Positions 61,238-64,000 of a stretch of DNA of 64,000 nt are shown one piece after another. Below the pieces are notes generated by a model. It saw only the letters and a program-made list of their open reading frames with translations. It was not told where the DNA came from and did not search any database. The stretch comes from Pelagimonas phthalicica (lineage in GTDB: Bacteria > Pseudomonadota > Alphaproteobacteria > Rhodobacterales > Rhodobacteraceae). Positions within the stretch are counted from its first letter, which is position 1. The number at the start of each line of letters is the position of its first letter. The position numbers and the translations under genes were made by a program. The stretch lies in assembly GCF_004364805.1 (NCBI RefSeq), contig NZ_SOAP01000001.1:1612001-1676000 (forward strand). The letters are read 5' to 3'.

Positions 61238-62167
61238 TCAAACCTGAACCAGTTTCTTTCCCAAATCGGGGCTCGGCAGCGTACCGACATCAGAAAAAAG
61301 CCATTTCTCAAAGGCCGCAATCTGCGGCCTTTTTTCATTCCCGGCAACACAAAGAAACCGAAACCGGGTTGGCACGCTGAGCGCAATATCGAACGGCGCG
61401 ACCAGCTGGCCGCTGGCGAGATAGCGCAGAGCAACGGCCGAGCGCCCAAGCACAACGCCATCTCCCGCCAAGGTCGCATCCAATGCGTGATCCGGCTGCG
61501 AGAAAACCGCGCTGATATGGGGTTTGTGGTCAATGCCATTGGCGTCGAACCAATGTTCCCAATGGGCGCGCTGGTTCATGATCGGTAGCGGGTCACCATG
61601 GATCAAGGGGGCCGAGACCAGGCTTTCCGGGGTGGGGTATTGCTCCGCCAAATCTGGGCGCATCATCGGCATCACCGCGTCATTCAGCAAGGTTCGGCTA
61701 TAAAGCCCCTTATCCGCCCCATCGCCATAGCGCACCGCGACATCTATTTCGTCTCGGTCAAAATCCATCGTCCGCAGACTGGCGGCAAAGCGCAGCTCGA
61801 TCTCGGGATGAGCGCGGGCGAAATCATAAAGACGCGGCGCGAGGATCTTGGCGGTAAAGGCTGGGCCAGCGGTGACGGACAAAACCGAATTGTCCTGCAA
61901 GCGTCTGGTGGCCCGCCAGGCGGCCTCTAACCGGGAAAACCCTTCGCTGGTTCCGGGGGCCAGGGCGCGCCCGGCCTCGGTCAGGTCTACTGCCCGGTTC
62001 AGCCGGTGAAACAGCGGCTCTCCCAGATGATCCTCAAGGTTTTTGATCTGAAAGGACAGGGCCGCCGGGGTGACATGCAGCTCATCCGCGGCCTTTGCAA
62101 ATGACATATGACGGGCTGCTGCCTCAAAGGCGCGCAGGGCTTTCAGCGGCGGAAGGCGATCTGACAT
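61238..62167 (-). CDS. LysR-family regulator (GcvA-like)
   Basis: 309 residues. HTH: LKALRAFEAAARHMSFAKAADELHVTPAALSFQIKNLED; effector domain with DFDRDEIDVAVRYGDGADKG, as in GcvA. It is divergent from the small gene at 62277 with about 110 bp between, so that is its likely target besides itself. The other LysR at 15896 is a relative with the same first-motif style. Effector unknown. Confidence 0.92.
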   Translation of the reverse strand: MSDRLPPLKALRAFEAAARHMSFAKAADELHVTPAALSFQIKNLEDHLGEPLFHRLNRAVDLTEAGRALAPGTSEGFSRLEAAWRATRRLQDNSVLSVTAGPAFTAKILAPRLYDFARAHPEIELRFAASLRTMDFDRDEIDVAVRYGDGADKGLYSRTLLNDAVMPMMRPDLAEQYPTPESLVSAPLIHGDPLPIMNQRAHWEHWFDANGIDHKPHISAVFSQPDHALDATLAGDGVVLGRSAVALRYLASGQLVAPFDIALSVPTRFRFLCVAGNEKRPQIAAFEKWLFSDVGTLPSPDLGKKLVQV

Positions 62168-62276
62168 AGATTAGTTTTTCTTAACTGAATGGCGAAATAG
62201 TCTCGTTTGTCAGTTGGCAACGTGACGGTTAGGTATGAAGCAGTCAAGAGATACTAACCCCAAACAGGAGACCGAG

Positions 62277-62438
62277 ATGATTGAGATTGCCCATACATCC
62301 GAAATGGAACGCGCCATCAAGGTCGCCCATGCAGAACGCAGCGCGGCCTTTGTCGGGATCTGGCGCAGCCTGTTTTCGATCCTGCCCAAGCCCAGCTTTG
62401 CGCCCAAACCGCAGGCCATGCCCGTCGGTCACGCCTAA
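62277..62438 (+). CDS. Small hypothetical protein
   Basis: 53 residues from the ATG at 62277 with AGGAG upstream: MIEIAHTSEMERAIKVAHAERSAAFVG, then a hydrophobic amphipathic stretch IWRSLFSILPKPSF. It may associate with the membrane surface. No family recognised. A strong terminator follows 18 bp later and a LysR gene lies divergent upstream, so this is an independent unit that is probably real. Confidence 0.7.
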   Translation: MIEIAHTSEMERAIKVAHAERSAAFVGIWRSLFSILPKPSFAPKPQAMPVGHA

Positions 62439-62455
62439 GCTTTAGGACCGAAAAG

Positions 62456-62490
62456 AAACGCCCCCGAACCGTATGGCTCCGGGGGCGTTT
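62456..62490 (+). terminator. Bidirectional intrinsic terminator
   Basis: AAACGCCCCCG (62456-62466) pairs with CGGGGGCGTTT (62480-62490), then TGTTTTG. On the minus strand the A-run gives a T-run as well, so it serves both the small gene and convergent phaB. Confidence 0.88.
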
Positions 62491-62525
62491 TGTTTTGTGA
62501 GCGCGGCCAGCGCCGCACACAACGC

Positions 62526-63248
62526 TTAGACGAAGAACTGAGCGCCGTTCGCAGAGATGGTCGAGCCGTTGATAAAGCCCGCATCGTCGGAGGCCAGGAA
62601 GGACACGCAGCGCGCGATTTCTTCTGGCTCACCCAGACGGCCTGCAGGGATCTGGCCGATGATGGATTCGCGCACTTTCTCAGGCACAGCCATCACCATT
62701 TCAGTGGCGATATAGCCCGGGCAGATGGCGTTGGCGGTGATGCCCGCACGCGCGCCTTCTTGCGCCAGGGATTTCACGATGCCGAGGTCACCGGCTTTGG
62801 TCGCGGCATAGTTCACCTGGGCGAACTGACCTTTTTGACCATTGATCGAGCTGATGACGATGACACGGCCAAACTTGCGCTCGCGCATGCCAGGCCAAAC
62901 CGGGTGGACGGTGTTGAAAACGCCGGTCAGGTTGGTGTCGATGACGTCTTTCCACTGCTCGGGAGTCATCTTGTGGAAAGGCGCGTCACGGGTGATGCCC
63001 GCATTGGCGACCACAACGTCGATCGGGCCCAGATCTGCCTCGACCTGTTCGATGCCCGCTTTGGAGGCGTCGTAATCCGCAACGTTCCATTTGTAGGTTT
63101 TGATGCCGGTGGCCTCGGTAAAGGCAGCGGCCTTTTCGTCATTGCCGGCATAGGTGGCAGCGACGGTGAAACCATCCGCCAAAAGCTTCTTTGAAATCGC
63201 TTCACCAATACCACGGCTACCGCCGGTGACGAGTGCAACTCTTGCCAT
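62526..63248 (-). CDS. phaB: Acetoacetyl-CoA reductase
   Basis: 240 residues from MARVALVTGGSRGIGEAISK. SDR with TGGSRGIG at the N-terminus, NAGITRD near 85, catalytic Ser-Tyr-Lys in VISSINGQKGQFAQVNYAATKAG and PGYIATEMV. It reduces acetoacetyl-CoA to (R)-3-hydroxybutyryl-CoA with NADPH for polyhydroxybutyrate storage. The phaA gene lies upstream on the same strand; a terminator between them implies a separate phaB promoter in the 63249-63352 gap. Confidence 0.94.
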   Translation of the reverse strand: MARVALVTGGSRGIGEAISKKLLADGFTVAATYAGNDEKAAAFTEATGIKTYKWNVADYDASKAGIEQVEADLGPIDVVVANAGITRDAPFHKMTPEQWKDVIDTNLTGVFNTVHPVWPGMRERKFGRVIVISSINGQKGQFAQVNYAATKAGDLGIVKSLAQEGARAGITANAICPGYIATEMVMAVPEKVRESIIGQIPAGRLGEPEEIARCVSFLASDDAGFINGSTISANGAQFFV

Positions 63249-63352
63249 TGTCTTCTCCAAAATTAGGCTACCCTTTAAGTAAGGTTGTTATCGAGTTTCC
63301 CTGCTGAGCGCAACATTATTGCGTCAAAAATTCCGCACTGCGGCATTTTTTC

Positions 63353-63379
63353 AAAAAAAGAGGCGCTCAAAAGCGCCTC
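63353..63379 (-). terminator. Intrinsic terminator of phaA
   Basis: GAGGCGCT (63360-63367) pairs with AGCGCCTC (63372-63379) around CAAA. On the minus strand it is followed by a seven-T run (63359-63353). It lies 22 bp after the phaA stop. Confidence 0.92.
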
Positions 63380-63401
63380 TCTTGTTCGGTTTGGGCCGCG
63401 C

Positions 63402-64000
63402 TTATGGGCGCTCCACACAAAGAGCGACGCCCATGCCGCCACCGATGCAGAGGGTGGCGAGGCCTTTTTTGGCATCACGGCGCTTCATTTCGAAGAGCAG
63501 CGTGTTCAGAACACGGCAGCCCGAAGCACCGATGGGGTGACCGATGGCGATTGCGCCGCCGTTCACGTTCACGATGGCCGGGTCCCAACCCATGTCTTTG
63601 TTCACCGCGCAAGCCTGCGCAGCAAAGGCTTCGTTGGCTTCGACCAGATCCAGATCGTCAACCGACCAGCCTGCCTTGTCCAGCGCCTTGCGCGAGGCAT
63701 AGATCGGGCCGACGCCCATCACAGATGGGTCCAGACCGGCAGTGGCATAAGAGGCGATACGGGCCAGAGGCTCGATCCCGCGCTTCTCGGCTTCATCCGC
63801 GCTCATCAGCAGGGCACCAGCGGCACCGTCATTGATGCCCGAGGCGTTCGCCGCAGTCACAGAGCCATCTTTGGCAAAGGCAGGGCGCAGTTTCTGCATG
63901 GCCTCGATGGTTGCGCCGTGACGGATGTATTCGTCTTTGTCGACGATGATGTCGCCCTTGCGGGTCTTGACGGTGAACGGGATCACCTCGTCGTCAAATT
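63402..64000 (-). CDS. phaA: Acetyl-CoA acetyltransferase, C-terminal part (cut by window edge)
   Basis: About 200 C-terminal residues of a thiolase; the frame continues past 64000. Visible hallmarks: [19 protein letters not shown], the catalytic His region [22 protein letters not shown], and the second Cys region [17 protein letters not shown]. It condenses two acetyl-CoA to acetoacetyl-CoA, the first step of polyhydroxybutyrate synthesis, feeding phaB next door. The nucleophilic Cys near the N-terminus is outside the window. Confidence 0.93.
   Translation of the reverse strand, partial: FDDEVIPFTVKTRKGDIIVDKDEYIRHGATIEAMQKLRPAFAKDGSVTAANASGINDGAAGALLMSADEAEKRGIEPLARIASYATAGLDPSVMGVGPIYASRKALDKAGWSVDDLDLVEANEAFAAQACAVNKDMGWDPAIVNVNGGAIAIGHPIGASGCRVLNTLLFEMKRRDAKKGLATLCIGGGMGVALCVERP

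Noticed and set aside
62090-62120. CRISPR-like or tandem repeats
   Set aside because: No regular direct repeats with spacers were seen here or elsewhere in the window. The repeated motifs are dispersed palindromic elements.

Overview
This 64 kb window is chromosomal DNA of a high-GC alphaproteobacterium. Gene content and order (the etf-QO/TPR/ispE/prenyl synthase/DUF2007 block, the aa3-oxidase small subunit IV, DUF1467, DUF6173, the phaAB pair and many GcvA-type LysR and Lrp genes) point to the Roseobacter group of the Rhodobacteraceae. It reads as ordinary chromosome with several accessory insertions. I see no phage, CRISPR array, rRNA operon or intact transposase. One tRNA gene (Arg, anticodon TCT) is present.

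Layout. 1-2500: start of hisC, then pncB and an Lrp/AsnC regulator. 2632-7233: a fused indolepyruvate ferredoxin oxidoreductase, overlapping an enoyl-CoA hydratase, and a VOC protein. 7363-15749: a denitrification block on the minus strand, in transcription order nirS, a multihaem NirT-type cytochrome fused to an ethylbenzene-dehydrogenase-like haem domain, a cupredoxin, nirE, nirC, nirF and nirN. Palindromes of the FNR/Nnr type lie before nirS and before nirE. The haem d1 genes nirD/L/G/H and nirJ are not in the window. 15896-18884: LysR, an SDR lacking the usual Tyr-x3-Lys, and a FAD amine oxidase. 19011-24134: tRNA-Arg followed by an islet-like block with an Lrp regulator, zinc alcohol dehydrogenase, proC-like reductase, a small hypothetical and a class I aminotransferase, flanked on both sides by gene-poor DNA.

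24135-39196: DUF1467 with methylmalonyl-CoA epimerase, a response regulator, a DUF1501/DUF1800 pair, aspS, moaB, an RND efflux pair whose pump carries two extra C-terminal membrane helices, a DsbD-like protein, YqgE and a Sua5/YrdC protein. 39321-43822: DmdC-like acyl-CoA dehydrogenase, MBL hydrolase, DUF6173, oxidase subunit IV and a lipoprotein. 43838-48271: azlCD divergent from fdhD-mobA-mobB/moeA, a molybdenum cofactor and formate dehydrogenase maturation set. 48552-53659: a membrane protein, greA, and a divergent locus (small lipoprotein plus DUF6502 against a vWA lipoprotein and a propeller protein) whose shared promoter contains two near-identical 19-bp palindromes. 53919-64000: etf-QO, PilZ, TPR, ispE, polyprenyl synthase, DUF2007, a TrmN-like methyltransferase, YdcH/DUF465, LysR, a small protein, phaB and the end of phaA.

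Two families of intergenic repeats run through the window. Family A is a structured element; two copies are complete and MITE-like, with terminal inverted repeats starting GTCAC, and three are partial cores. Its two hairpins show compensatory changes between copies, and one partial copy seems to supply the start of nirC. Family B is a 3'-end module of two hairpins plus a conserved tail, seen four times. The strongest candidates for something undescribed are the DUF6502/vWA locus with its palindromes, the NirT/haem-domain fusion inside the nir cluster, and repeat family A. All functional calls come from reading the sequence by eye, without database searches.
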